Notes: generated from the sequence alone by a model not told the origin. Numbered from the stretch's first letter, positions 47,677 through 57,840 are shown. The stretch is 64,000 bases of DNA from Verrucomicrobiota bacterium (GCA_003164675.1 PLTX01000095.1:1-64000); one strand, 5' to 3'. Numbers and translations: made by a program.

Positions 47677-49704
47677 ATGACTCATAGACTGACCACTTGC
47701 ACGTTCTGCGGAGTCGGTTGCGGTCTCTATCTTGAGACATCAGGCAACCGGGTGGTGGGCGCTTATCCCAGCATGTCGCACCCCACGAACCAGGGAAGAA
47801 TATGCGCGCGCGGGTGGCATGTTCACGAGGTCGCCAGTTCGCCGGACCGTTTGAAAAGCCCGTTGCTGCGAAAGAACGGCCAGCTTGAGGAGGTCACTTG
47901 GGACGAGGCTCTCGGTTTCATTGCCACACGCATGAAGGAAATCCGCGACCGACACGGTCCTGACGCACTGGCCTTTCTCAACTCCCCACGGTGCTCGAAT
48001 GAGGAGGCGTACCTGCTACAGAAGTTGGCCCGCGCCGTCATTGGCACCAACAATGTGGATCATGGCGCCGGGGTTTACTGCAACAACTCGATCAATGTCC
48101 TCCTCAACATGATTGGCGTGGCGGCCACGACCAACTCCGTGGCGGAGTTGGCCCGGAGTGAGGTCATATTTGTGGACGGAGTGGACCTGGCCTCACAATT
48201 GCCGACCATCGGCGGGGCCGTGATCCGGGCCAAGCTCAAGGGCGCAACCATTGTGGTCATCGACGCTCGCCGTCATCGTGTCGCCGAGAGCGCCAACTTC
48301 TTCCTGCAAATCAAACCGGGTACGGAAACCCTGTTTTACGGAGCGGTGGCGAAGATCATTGTGGATCGGGGTCTGATGAATCTGCCGTTCATCAAGGCGC
48401 ACTGCCGGGGCTACGAAGCGTTTCTGGCCAGTGTTCTCGACTACGACCTGTTGGCGGCTGCGGAAGGCTGCGGAGTGTCGGCGGAACTCATTGAGTCGGT
48501 CGCCCTCGCGTACGCCCGCGCCAAGTCCGCCGCGATTCTGTACTCCACCGGTATCGAGGCGCGCGATGCCGAGACGGTGGAGGCGATCGTGGACCTGGCC
48601 CTGCTCACCGGCCAAATTGGCAAGGAAGGCGCGGGTGTCTTCGCCCTGACCGAACACAACAATCTGCAAGGTGTCTGCGACATGGGAGTGTTGCCCAACC
48701 GATTACCCGGTTACCGGCCTGTGGCGAACGCCGCGGCCCGTGCGGAGGTTGAAGCACTGTGGCACACGAAGCTGCCATCTGAAGTTGGACTGGGGGCGCG
48801 GACGCTGCTCACGGATCGCAGTCGTGCCAATGTGCGGGCCGTCTGGCTCTGCCGCTACGATCCCCTCAGCACCGCTTTCGTGGGCGACGCTGCCGATATG
48901 CTGCAGCACTGTGATCTGGTCGTGGTGCAGCATTTGTTTCTGACCGAGACGGCCCGGCAGGCTCACGTCGTGCTCCCCCTGACCGCGTTTGGCGAGGAAC
49001 TCGTTACCTTCACCAACACGGAGCGCCGGATTCAGTTGGCAAGACGCGTTATCGACCCGCTCCCCGGGACCATTCCAGCCTGGCAGCAACTCACCATGCT
49101 CGCCCGGGCTTTGGGCGCGGATTGGGACTACGACTCGCCGGCGGATGTCATGGACGAGATCGCGGCCGTGGTGCCGTTTTATAGCGGCGCTGACTACGAC
49201 AATCTTGCCCGCGGTTACGGTCGGCAGTGGCCTTGCACAAAGGATCATCCACTCGGCACACCATTTCTTTTCGCGGACGGTATTCCGCAAACCGGGTTCA
49301 AGTTCGTTCCCATTACTGTGCATCCGCAATCCGTTATCGCGCGGAAGGACTATCCGCTCACGCTGGTTTTCGGCAACTCCACGTATTACTGGAACCAGAA
49401 CGTGCTGATCCAACACAGCGAGACGCTGAAGCGCGAGTATCGCATCTTGCTGCTCGATTACCCGGAAGGTTTCGTGGAAATGAACAGTGCCGACGCCAAA
49501 CAACTGGCTGTCCGCGACGGCGAGAAAATCCGATTGCGCACGGCCAGCGGTTCGGCGGTGGTGACAGCCCGCGTCACTCCCGAAATTCGGAGTGGCGCCG
49601 TATTCGTGCCATTCTTCGTCCACCAGGTGCAGGAGCAAATCCGCGGCCCCATGGACAACGGCGTCCAGTTGGTGCCGGTTCGGGTGGAAAAGGAGGCCGC
49701 TTGA
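47677..49704 (+). CDS. Formate-dehydrogenase-alpha-like molybdopterin oxidoreductase (non-canonical active site)
   Basis: CTFCGVGCGLYLE..GRICARGWHVHE [4Fe-4S]; NSPRCSNEEAYLLQKLARAVIGTNNVDHGAGVYCNN; NNLQGVCDMGVLPNRLPGY. Confidence 0.88.
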   Translation: MTHRLTTCTFCGVGCGLYLETSGNRVVGAYPSMSHPTNQGRICARGWHVHEVASSPDRLKSPLLRKNGQLEEVTWDEALGFIATRMKEIRDRHGPDALAFLNSPRCSNEEAYLLQKLARAVIGTNNVDHGAGVYCNNSINVLLNMIGVAATTNSVAELARSEVIFVDGVDLASQLPTIGGAVIRAKLKGATIVVIDARRHRVAESANFFLQIKPGTETLFYGAVAKIIVDRGLMNLPFIKAHCRGYEAFLASVLDYDLLAAAEGCGVSAELIESVALAYARAKSAAILYSTGIEARDAETVEAIVDLALLTGQIGKEGAGVFALTEHNNLQGVCDMGVLPNRLPGYRPVANAAARAEVEALWHTKLPSEVGLGARTLLTDRSRANVRAVWLCRYDPLSTAFVGDAADMLQHCDLVVVQHLFLTETARQAHVVLPLTAFGEELVTFTNTERRIQLARRVIDPLPGTIPAWQQLTMLARALGADWDYDSPADVMDEIAAVVPFYSGADYDNLARGYGRQWPCTKDHPLGTPFLFADGIPQTGFKFVPITVHPQSVIARKDYPLTLVFGNSTYYWNQNVLIQHSETLKREYRILLLDYPEGFVEMNSADAKQLAVRDGEKIRLRTASGSAVVTARVTPEIRSGAVFVPFFVHQVQEQIRGPMDNGVQLVPVRVEKEAA

Positions 49705-50789
49705 AAGCCCGCATCCTGAATCGCGCGGATGTACTCAAGATTGTGGACCAATTGCGCCAGCAGGACTACGAGGTTATTGCCCCGTTCCACGGCTGGGGAC
49801 GCGACACCTTCTTCGACACGGTAACGGATGAGAATCGTGAGCGCATTGAATTGCATCTGCCCAATCCCTACTATCCGCCAAAGCGTTTTGTCCTCCCGCA
49901 CATCGAGCGCCTGTTGAAGGTGCGGCGCGCCAACGGCGGCATCCAGATTGAGCCGACGTACGAAGAGCCCAAACGTGCCATCTTCGGGATACGCTCGTGC
50001 GATCTTGCCGGGATCTATCATCTCGATCGCTTCTACCTGGGCCGTGATTTCCGCGACATCTATTACGAGAAGCGCCGACGAAACCTGTTTCTGGTGAACC
50101 TCGTTTGCACCGACCCGGACCGCGACATCAGTGACGAGTGCTTCTGCGTGTGCGCCGATACCGGGCCGGCCGCGCGCGATCACTTCGATCTACAACTCAT
50201 GGATCTGGGCAATGAATTCATGGCGGTGGCCGGCACGCCCGCTGGCGAGGCGCTGTTCGCGAGTCCGATTTTCCGGAAAGGCGGGGTGGAACACATCCAA
50301 AAGCGCCATACGATCCTGACCGAGGTGCGCAAGCGGTTCAAAACCACCACCAGTTGGTTTGCGACAACCATTCGCTGCGTTTCCCAGGGCAGCGTCTCGG
50401 AAAGGACCTGGGAAGAGATCGGCAATCGTTGCCTCGAATGTGGTGGTTGCACCTATGTCTGTCCGGCCTGCACCTGTTTCACCGTCAGCGATCGCCCGGT
50501 GGCGGCAAACGAAATGGAGCGCGTCCGGATCTGGGATTCCTGCGCCCTCAGCGGCTTTACACGGATGGCGGGTGGTTTCAATCCGCGTCGCACTGTGCAC
50601 GACCGGCGCAACCGCCGTTTTTTCCGCAAGCTGGCGCACTATTTCATCCAACGTGAACTCTCCATGGCATGCGTCGGCTGTGGCCGCTGTGCTGACGTCT
50701 GTCATGGTGACATCGGAATGCCAAGCGTGGTCGAGATGATCCGCCGCGCCTCAACAGAGGTTGACAAGCATGAACGCGTCGGCTACTGA
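49701..50789 (+). CDS. Sulfhydrogenase-beta/AsrA-like 4Fe-4S dicluster protein (HydB-like); TTG start
   Basis: AIFGIRSCDLAGI; CLECGGCTYVCPACTCF; CVGCGRCADVCHGDIGM; aggagg just before TTG at 49701. Confidence 0.82.
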   Translation: MKARILNRADVLKIVDQLRQQDYEVIAPFHGWGRDTFFDTVTDENRERIELHLPNPYYPPKRFVLPHIERLLKVRRANGGIQIEPTYEEPKRAIFGIRSCDLAGIYHLDRFYLGRDFRDIYYEKRRRNLFLVNLVCTDPDRDISDECFCVCADTGPAARDHFDLQLMDLGNEFMAVAGTPAGEALFASPIFRKGGVEHIQKRHTILTEVRKRFKTTTSWFATTIRCVSQGSVSERTWEEIGNRCLECGGCTYVCPACTCFTVSDRPVAANEMERVRIWDSCALSGFTRMAGGFNPRRTVHDRRNRRFFRKLAHYFIQRELSMACVGCGRCADVCHGDIGMPSVVEMIRRASTEVDKHERVGY

Positions 50790-51618
50790 GAACATTTATT
50801 TGCCAAAGACCGCGGTGCTCGATCGGATCGTGACCGAGATTCCCGACGTGAAGACATTCTATTGGCGCTTTGACGATGCGGCGGAACAGCAGGCGTTCAA
50901 ACGGTTTCGTCCCGGCCAATTTGCGCAGGTATCGCTGTTTGGCGTTGGAGAATTTCCCGCGTCACTGCCGCCCAGCCCGACCGAGAAAGAGACCTTTTTC
51001 ACGATTCGTCAGGTTGGGAGTTGCACGGCCGCGCTTCACCAGCTCAAGGCCGGAGACAGATTTGCCGTGCGCGGACCGTACGGCAACGGTTTTCCCATGG
51101 AAGAATATTACGGGAAGAACCTTGTGTTCGTCGCGGGCGGCATCGGGCTGATTCCATTGCGCTCTTGCATTGTGGATGCGCTCGAGCACCGCGACAAGTA
51201 CCAGCGCATCCAGATTTTCCATGGCGCGAAGACACCCGGGGAATTGATGTACGTCTCCAAACTTCACGAATGGGAGCTGACGCCCGGGGTCGAGTGCCAT
51301 CTTACGGTAGACCGTGCCGCCGCCGGTTGGAGCGGCAACGTTGGCGTTGTCGGGAGCCTGTTTGCGAAGCCTGGCGTGCACGTGCCGGTGGAGAACACCA
51401 TTGCCTTCGTCTGCGGTCCTCCGATCATGTTCCGCTTTGTTATCAAGGACCTGCTCGCGATGGGATTCCAGCCACGGCAGATCGTTTCGACGCTGGAGCG
51501 CTACATGAAATGCGGCGTCGGGAAATGCGGCCACTGTTGTATCGGCGTGGCCTATGTCTGCGTGGATGGTCCCGTGTTTACTTACGAACAAATTGCGAAC
51601 CTCGGGGAGGACATCTGA
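50770..51618 (+). CDS. FAD/NAD(P)- and 2Fe-2S-binding sulfhydrogenase-gamma/AsrB-like subunit (HydG-like)
   Basis: RGPYGNGFPMEEYYGKNLVFVAGGIGLIPLRS; CGPPIMFRFV; MKCGVGKCGHCCIG. Confidence 0.88.
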   Translation: MNASATENIYLPKTAVLDRIVTEIPDVKTFYWRFDDAAEQQAFKRFRPGQFAQVSLFGVGEFPASLPPSPTEKETFFTIRQVGSCTAALHQLKAGDRFAVRGPYGNGFPMEEYYGKNLVFVAGGIGLIPLRSCIVDALEHRDKYQRIQIFHGAKTPGELMYVSKLHEWELTPGVECHLTVDRAAAGWSGNVGVVGSLFAKPGVHVPVENTIAFVCGPPIMFRFVIKDLLAMGFQPRQIVSTLERYMKCGVGKCGHCCIGVAYVCVDGPVFTYEQIANLGEDI

Positions 51619-52124
51619 TGCCGAACCTCCGGGAACAACTTCGATGCTGTCTCGAAGGACGTGTCTGTTTGATGGGCATTGGGAATGTGGATTATGGAGA
51701 CGATGGCTTCGGCGTGCGCCTGGCCGAGAAACTCATCGAGGCGGGAACGCCGGATGTGGTTGTCGGCGGGACTTCACCCGATCGCTGCCTGGGCCGTGTC
51801 GTGGAAGAAGGATTCAATCACCTTGTTTTTTTGGATGCGGTTGAGTGTGGCGGCACGCCGGGTTCGGTCGTCCTGTTGAACACCGAAGAAATCGTCGCGA
51901 GATTTCCACAAGTCTCCACACACAACATCTCGCTGGGTCTGCTGGCAAAATGGGTGGAAGCGAATGGGAATACGCGCGTGTGGTTGTTGGGTGTCCAACC
52001 AGAATCATTGAAGCGGGCAGGGTCGCTTACAACGAGGGTGCAGACCACGCTCGACGCTCTCGGTGAATTGCTGTGCAGCCTGGAGACCGCGGCAACGCAT
52101 TGCGCCGCAGAAACGGAATCATGA
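51618..52124 (+). CDS. Hydrogenase maturation protease (HycI/HyaD-like)
   Basis: MGIGNVDYGDDGFGVRLAEKL; LVFLDAVECGGTPGSV; STHNISLGLL. Confidence 0.88.
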   Translation: MPNLREQLRCCLEGRVCLMGIGNVDYGDDGFGVRLAEKLIEAGTPDVVVGGTSPDRCLGRVVEEGFNHLVFLDAVECGGTPGSVVLLNTEEIVARFPQVSTHNISLGLLAKWVEANGNTRVWLLGVQPESLKRAGSLTTRVQTTLDALGELLCSLETAATHCAAETES

Positions 52125-54049
52125 TCACGCCCGAACAAGCGGTACTGGCTGCGATTCTCATCTGCCTCGGTGGGGCAGTACTGGTGCTTCCCCTCTCGCG
52201 CAACAAGAACAGCGCCGGTTGGTTTGCCTTTTTCGTTACCGTGGCTTCCGCCATCCTCATTCTCCTTGCCGTCGGTGAGGTTCTGACGAGCGGGCCATCG
52301 CCGCATGCCGCTACGTTTTGGGCGATGCCGGAAATCGGCTTCGCGTTATGCATTCATGTGGATGGCCTGACATCGATGTTCCTGTTGCTGGCAGCGGTTA
52401 TTGCGGTTCCGACTTCGTTCTACTCCATCGTCTACATGCGACACTATCCGGACTACGGCGTGGCACGATACTATCCCCATTTCCTGGCGTTCCTCGCCGC
52501 GATGTACGGTTTGTTGAGCACCACGGACATGATGTGGTTCTTCTTCATTTTCTGGCAAATGATGACCCTGCCGGGCTATGCGCTCATCCGTTTTGAGAAC
52601 CGGAAACCGGAGAACATCCGGGCGGCGAATAAGTTTCTTATTATGATGCAAATCGCCTGCGCGGCCACCATGATCGGAGCGGAGTTGCTCGCCGTCACGG
52701 GGGCGGCTGCGCGCGGCGGCGCGAGCCTGAAGTACGACTTCGATACCGTCAGCGGGAACCTGCCGTTGCTGTTGGCCACCAGGCCGGGAACCACGGCGCT
52801 GGCGTTTGCCTTGTTCCTCGTGGGGTTCGGCATAAAGATGGGCATGTGGCCATTCGGCCAGTTCTGGCTGCCCGACGCGCATCCGGCCGCACCGTCGCCG
52901 GTAAGCGCGATGTTATCCGGCGTGATGATCAAGACCGGGGTCTACGGTCTGATGCGTTATTTCCTCTGGCTGGTTCCGGTGGAAGCGCAATCCGATTATC
53001 CGATGGCACGGTGGGGCTTGATTGTCGCGGTGCTCGGGACGGTCACGCTGTTCACCGGCACGATGCAGGCGCTCAAACAGGAACAGACCAAGCGCCTGCT
53101 TGCGTTCCACAGCATCGGGCAAATTGGATACATCCTGCTGGGAACGGGTGCGTGCATGGTCTTGTTGTCCTCGACCCGTCCGGATGCCGCGGCATTGGCC
53201 ACGATTGCTTTCTTCGGCGCGCTCTTTCACGTTCTCAATCACGGTTTGTTCAAAGGACTGTTGTTCTTGAATGCCGGATCGCTGCTCCATGCCACGGGCA
53301 CGCAAGACCTGAACAAAATGGGCGGGCTGATGAAGTTCATGCCGCTGACCGCGATCACGGCACTGATCGCCTCGTTCTCGATTTCCGGTGTGCCATTATT
53401 CAACGGCTATGTCAGCAAGTGGAGCATTTGCGTGGCGGCACTTTTGGGGAGCGGGTCGGCCCGGTACCTGGCTGTATGCGCCGTCATCGCCATCCTGACC
53501 AGCGCGCTTACACTGGCCTCGTTTATCAAGTTTTTCGGCACAAGCTTCCTCTCGCGCACGAGCGCCCTCGTGACCGAACGGGCGGCCCGGAACGGACGGC
53601 TTGAGGTCGGCTGGATCATGCAGATCCCGCAGGTGTTCCTGGCGTCGCTGTGTGTGTTATTGGGACTGGTGCCGGCGATTGCGTTCCGCCTGATGCAACA
53701 CGCATTGGACGCCAGCCGACAAGGCTTTGGCGCCGCGCTTTCCAAGAGCGCTCCGATGGTGAGCGGGCCTCTGACCGGTCTGGAGGGATTTGATGCTGCG
53801 GCGCGGTTTGCGCCACTTGCGCTTGCGGCCTTGTTGGGGCTGCTGTTCCTTGTCGCCTACGGCATTTCTCGAATCGGTGGCGCCCCGCGCCGCGCCGCCG
53901 TTCCGTGGCTCTGTGGTTACGTGCCCGAGCAGGATTGTCACCGCTACGTCGCCCACAATTTCTACGGCGAAATCAAACGCTACTTCCGGTGGTTGGGAGG
54001 AATGCCGCACCCGCAGCCGGGCAAACAGAAGGTGTTGAAGGGAAACTGA
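52121..54049 (+). CDS. Proton-conducting antiporter-like subunit (NuoL/HyfB-like)
   Basis: Polytopic; GIKMGMWPFGQFWLPDAHPAAPSPVSAMLSGVMIKTGVYGLMR; LLAFHSIGQIGYILLG; HVLNHGLFKGLLFLNAGSL. Confidence 0.93.
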   Translation: MITPEQAVLAAILICLGGAVLVLPLSRNKNSAGWFAFFVTVASAILILLAVGEVLTSGPSPHAATFWAMPEIGFALCIHVDGLTSMFLLLAAVIAVPTSFYSIVYMRHYPDYGVARYYPHFLAFLAAMYGLLSTTDMMWFFFIFWQMMTLPGYALIRFENRKPENIRAANKFLIMMQIACAATMIGAELLAVTGAAARGGASLKYDFDTVSGNLPLLLATRPGTTALAFALFLVGFGIKMGMWPFGQFWLPDAHPAAPSPVSAMLSGVMIKTGVYGLMRYFLWLVPVEAQSDYPMARWGLIVAVLGTVTLFTGTMQALKQEQTKRLLAFHSIGQIGYILLGTGACMVLLSSTRPDAAALATIAFFGALFHVLNHGLFKGLLFLNAGSLLHATGTQDLNKMGGLMKFMPLTAITALIASFSISGVPLFNGYVSKWSICVAALLGSGSARYLAVCAVIAILTSALTLASFIKFFGTSFLSRTSALVTERAARNGRLEVGWIMQIPQVFLASLCVLLGLVPAIAFRLMQHALDASRQGFGAALSKSAPMVSGPLTGLEGFDAAARFAPLALAALLGLLFLVAYGISRIGGAPRRAAVPWLCGYVPEQDCHRYVAHNFYGEIKRYFRWLGGMPHPQPGKQKVLKGN

Positions 54050-54050
54050 C

Positions 54051-55733
54051 ATGGTCGCCCGCGACAGGCTCGAACAATTGAGAGGGAAGTTTGGATCCGC
54101 CATCCAGCGCGTGGATTTGCCGGGCGACAGCCGATTGTTTGTATTCGTCGAGCCGTCGGTGGTGAAAAACATCTGCCAGTATATTTTCCGCGATCTCGAC
54201 GCCCGCTACGTGATCAGCATTGGCATCGACGACCGTCCGTTTTCCGGCAATTTCATGGTGGCGCACAATTTCGCATTCGACGAGGACCACCTGTTGTGCA
54301 GCGTGCTCACCTATCTGCCTTCGAACAATCCGAAGATTGACAGCATCTCGGATGTGGTGCCAGCCGCAAACTGGGCGGAACGTGAGATGCGGGATTTGGT
54401 CGGGATCGAACCGGTGGGACACCGCTACCTGAAGCGACTTGTACTGCCCGATGGCTGGCCGGAGGGCGAGCATCCGCTCCGCAAGGATTTCTCCTGGGAT
54501 CACGTTCCCAAGGAATTCAATGACGAACGGGAATTCACATTTGACGAACCGCCGGAAGGCTGCACGGTTGTCCCGTTTGGCCCGTTCCATCCGACGCTGG
54601 ATGAGCCAGCGCATTTTCGCCTGTATGTCGAGGGCGAGATGGTGCGCGGGTGCGAGTACCGCGGGTTCATGGCGCATCGCGGGATTGAGAAGATGGCCGA
54701 GTCCGTGCTTGGCTACAACGACATTCCGATGTTGGCGGAGCGGATCTGCGGCATTTGCGGGTGCGTGCACAGCGTGGCGTACGTGCAAGCCGTTGAGTCC
54801 GCGGTCGCTCTCAAGCCTCCGCCACGTGCCGAATACATCCGCACCATCATGTTGGAGATCGAGCGTTTGCACAGCCATCTGCTGTGGGTCGGGTTGGCCT
54901 GTCACATTGTCGGTTTCGACACGTTGTTCATGCAAAGTTTCCGGATTCGCGAGCCCATCATGTGGATCGCCGAGAAGATCAGCGGCAACCGCAAGACGTA
55001 TGCGCTGTGCGTTATCGGCGGTGTGCGTTGGGACATTACGCCCGTGTTGAAGAGCGAACTGCGCCAGGTGCTCGACAAACTCGAGGCCGAGTGGCGCGAG
55101 GTCGTGGCCGCTGTCAGCAAGGACAAGAACATCCAGAAGCGAACGGTTGGCGTGGGCCTGACCAACAGGGATCTCGTGAAGAACGCAGGGCTCGTCGGTC
55201 CTGTGGCGCGGGCGGCGGGAGTGGACATCGACTGTCGCCGTGATCACCCGTATGCGGCGTATGATCGTGTGGAGTTTGACGTGATTACCGCTGGCGGCGG
55301 CGATGTCTGGTCGCGGTTGCTGGTGCGGATGTCGGAGGTGTTCGAATCGATCCGCATCATCCGCCAGTGCCTGGAGAGAATGGACGACGGGCCGCTGCAG
55401 TCGCCGGTTGATGGCGAACTCCCCGTCGGACGAATGGGGTTGTCATCGGTGGAAGCGCCGCGCGGCGAGAGTCATCACTTCGTCATCACCGGTGAGAACA
55501 ACCGTCCACGCCGATGGCGAGTTCGGGCGCCCACTTATCAAAATCTGCAGGCGGTGCCAATGATGATCAAAGACCAGCAGATCGCCGACATGACCATTTC
55601 GCTGGGCAGTATCGACCCCTGTTTCTCGTGCACGGACCGGTTGGAGACAATCGACCTGCGTTCTGGCGCAACTCGAGTCTGGTCGCAACGAGAGTTGTTG
55701 GAGCTGGCACGGGCGAAGGAGGTAAGGCGATGA
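54051..55733 (+). CDS. [NiFe]-hydrogenase group 4-like large subunit fused to NuoC-like domain (HycE/HyfG-like)
   Basis: L1 ERICGICGCVHS and L2 DPCFSCTDR CxxC motifs intact; N-term NuoC-like region. Confidence 0.95.
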   Translation: MVARDRLEQLRGKFGSAIQRVDLPGDSRLFVFVEPSVVKNICQYIFRDLDARYVISIGIDDRPFSGNFMVAHNFAFDEDHLLCSVLTYLPSNNPKIDSISDVVPAANWAEREMRDLVGIEPVGHRYLKRLVLPDGWPEGEHPLRKDFSWDHVPKEFNDEREFTFDEPPEGCTVVPFGPFHPTLDEPAHFRLYVEGEMVRGCEYRGFMAHRGIEKMAESVLGYNDIPMLAERICGICGCVHSVAYVQAVESAVALKPPPRAEYIRTIMLEIERLHSHLLWVGLACHIVGFDTLFMQSFRIREPIMWIAEKISGNRKTYALCVIGGVRWDITPVLKSELRQVLDKLEAEWREVVAAVSKDKNIQKRTVGVGLTNRDLVKNAGLVGPVARAAGVDIDCRRDHPYAAYDRVEFDVITAGGGDVWSRLLVRMSEVFESIRIIRQCLERMDDGPLQSPVDGELPVGRMGLSSVEAPRGESHHFVITGENNRPRRWRVRAPTYQNLQAVPMMIKDQQIADMTISLGSIDPCFSCTDRLETIDLRSGATRVWSQRELLELARAKEVRR

Positions 55734-56656
55734 GCCACGGGGTGATTTCCGCGCTTCTGGGTGGAGTGCTCAACGTGGGCCTCGTCCTATTGCTGGCTCC
55801 GCTCTGCCAGGGGGTGCTGCGCAAGGTCACGGCGCGTGTCCAGTCGCGGCAGGGCCCGCCGATTTGGCAGCCGTACTTTGACCTGCTGAAGCTACTGGGC
55901 AAAGAAGACATCGAATCCGGGGAATCGCCGGGGATGCAGCGGTTCGCCGCCTGTCTCTCGCTGGCTACTGTGTTGAGCATACCGTGCCTCGTGCCGATGG
56001 GGTTCGCGGCGCCGATGAACGACGTTGCGGACGTGTACCTGCTCATTTATCTGCTGGCGCTGTGCGGCGTGTGCACGTTGCTCGCGGGTTTGGCGGCGGG
56101 ATCCACCTATTCGCTCGTGGGCATCAGCCGCGAAATGATGAGCATCATCGTGTTGGAGCCGTTGTTTGCCATCGCTCTCCTGGTGGGCGCGCTCCACACA
56201 CGGTCATTCCGTTTGGACACGGTATTGAACGGCTCGGTTTACGCGACCGATGGCTTCCCGTGGTCGGGACTCATCATGCTGGGCGTGATCCTGCTGTCAT
56301 TCCAAGCGTTCGTGCAGCGCGTTCCGTTCGACATTTCCGAAGCGGAAACGGAACTCATGGAAGGCCCTCTCATGGAATACTCGGGCCCCAAGCTCGCGCT
56401 GTTGAAGTATGCGCAGATGGCAAAACTTGTCATCTACAGTGCGCTGTTCGTTGGGCTGTTTGTGCCGTGGGGTTCGGGGGAACCGTTCCCGTGGAACTGT
56501 TTGGTGTTTGCGATGAAGGTATTCGCCCTGGTGCTGCTGGTGACGCTGGTCGCGGCAACGCACGCGCGCTACCGAATTGATCAGGCCATCCGCTATTTCG
56601 CGTTCCTGCTGTCGATCGCGTTCGTGGCGCTGGTCCTGGCGAGCTATGGCCATTGA
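55730..56656 (+). CDS. NuoH/HyfC-like membrane subunit
   Basis: ARVQSRQGPPIWQPYFDLLKLLGKEDI; RVPFDISEAETELMEGPLMEYSGPKLALLKYAQ. Confidence 0.93.
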   Translation: MSHGVISALLGGVLNVGLVLLLAPLCQGVLRKVTARVQSRQGPPIWQPYFDLLKLLGKEDIESGESPGMQRFAACLSLATVLSIPCLVPMGFAAPMNDVADVYLLIYLLALCGVCTLLAGLAAGSTYSLVGISREMMSIIVLEPLFAIALLVGALHTRSFRLDTVLNGSVYATDGFPWSGLIMLGVILLSFQAFVQRVPFDISEAETELMEGPLMEYSGPKLALLKYAQMAKLVIYSALFVGLFVPWGSGEPFPWNCLVFAMKVFALVLLVTLVAATHARYRIDQAIRYFAFLLSIAFVALVLASYGH

Positions 56657-56669
56657 CTGAGGTGAACAA

Positions 56670-57194
56670 ATGTCGGTCTCGAGCAAACTGAAAGAAACGC
56701 TGGTCTGCCTCAAGGCGGGACGCGTCACGCTCCCGTATCCTGCGCAGGCCCGGCCGGTACCCGAGAAGTTCCGCGGTCGGCCCATCTTCGACGTAACAAA
56801 GTGCACCGGTTGCGCGGGGTGTGCGAATAATTGTCCGGCCCGCGAAATCCTCGTGTTCGATATCTGCCAGGAGATCCGGGTTCTGGAATACTCGGGCCTC
56901 CGCTGCACGTATTGCGGACGATGCGCCGATCTCTGCCCCGAGAAGGCCATCACCCTGAGTCATGATTTCGAGACCGGCACGGACAGCATCCACGACAACC
57001 AGCAGCGATTGGAGATCTTCATGAGCACCTGCCAGCGATGCGGTCGCTGCTTCGAAGAACCGTCAGCGTTGGAAGAGTTGAAAATGAAGGGCTACCGCCT
57101 GGACGATTTGGCGAACGACCGGTGGGTTTTCCGTTCGCGGTCCTATTTGGAAGGCGAGCCGGCAGTCGAGGACATCCCGATCGAAATGGATTGA
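56670..57194 (+). CDS. 4Fe-4S ferredoxin-type subunit (NuoI/HyfH-like)
   Basis: CTGCAGCANNCPA; CTYCGRCADLCPEKAI. Confidence 0.92.
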   Translation: MSVSSKLKETLVCLKAGRVTLPYPAQARPVPEKFRGRPIFDVTKCTGCAGCANNCPAREILVFDICQEIRVLEYSGLRCTYCGRCADLCPEKAITLSHDFETGTDSIHDNQQRLEIFMSTCQRCGRCFEEPSALEELKMKGYRLDDLANDRWVFRSRSYLEGEPAVEDIPIEMD

Positions 57195-57200
57195 GCTGCC

Positions 57201-57737
57201 ATGTTGAAGAACCTTTGCCAGAAAATGTTTGGCCGATCGTTGTGGGTGTATCATGCCAACAGCGGCGGCTGCAACGGATGCGACATCGAAGTGCTCAATG
57301 TCCTCACGCCCTACTACGACGTGGAGCGGTTCGGCATCAAACTGGTTGGCTCGCCGCGTCACGCGGACGTGATGCTCTGCCAGGGCCCCGCGATGCATTC
57401 CACGGCCCGAGCGCTCAAGCGCGCCTACGATGCGATGCCCGCGCCCAAGCTCGTCTTCGCCATCGGCTCGTGCGCCTGCGGGGGTGGCATTTGGTTCGAC
57501 AGTTATCCCGTCCTCGGACCGGTGGAGAGAGTCGTGCCCGTGAACTACTACATCCCGGGTTGTCCGCCCCGACCGGAGGCGATCATTTACGGCGTCGCGG
57601 TCGCTGTCGGGCTCGTGGACAAAAAGACCGCGCCCATTCAGCTCAAGCAGCTGGTGCTTCCGATTCCTCGTTACCATCCGAACGAGCTTTGTGGATCGGG
57701 CGAAATGGTGGTTTATGAGAGAGCCGAGAAGGTGTGA
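57201..57737 (+). CDS. [NiFe]-hydrogenase small subunit (NuoB/HyfI-like)
   Basis: NSGGCNGCDIEVLNVLTPYYDVERFGI; GSCACGGGIW; YIPGCPPRPEAI. Confidence 0.95.
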   Translation: MLKNLCQKMFGRSLWVYHANSGGCNGCDIEVLNVLTPYYDVERFGIKLVGSPRHADVMLCQGPAMHSTARALKRAYDAMPAPKLVFAIGSCACGGGIWFDSYPVLGPVERVVPVNYYIPGCPPRPEAIIYGVAVAVGLVDKKTAPIQLKQLVLPIPRYHPNELCGSGEMVVYERAEKV

Positions 57738-57840
57738 CACCGTCCGGCCCAAGGTGCCAATCGTCGTATAAATGTGGATGGCGCTATAGGGTTGTGCTCA
57801 CCGCCTGAAGCGATCGATTCGCCACCCATCGACCCGTGTG

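Noticed and set aside
53973-55247. 424-aa minus-strand ORF
   Set aside because: Antisense to the hydrogenase large subunit, which has both Ni-binding motifs.
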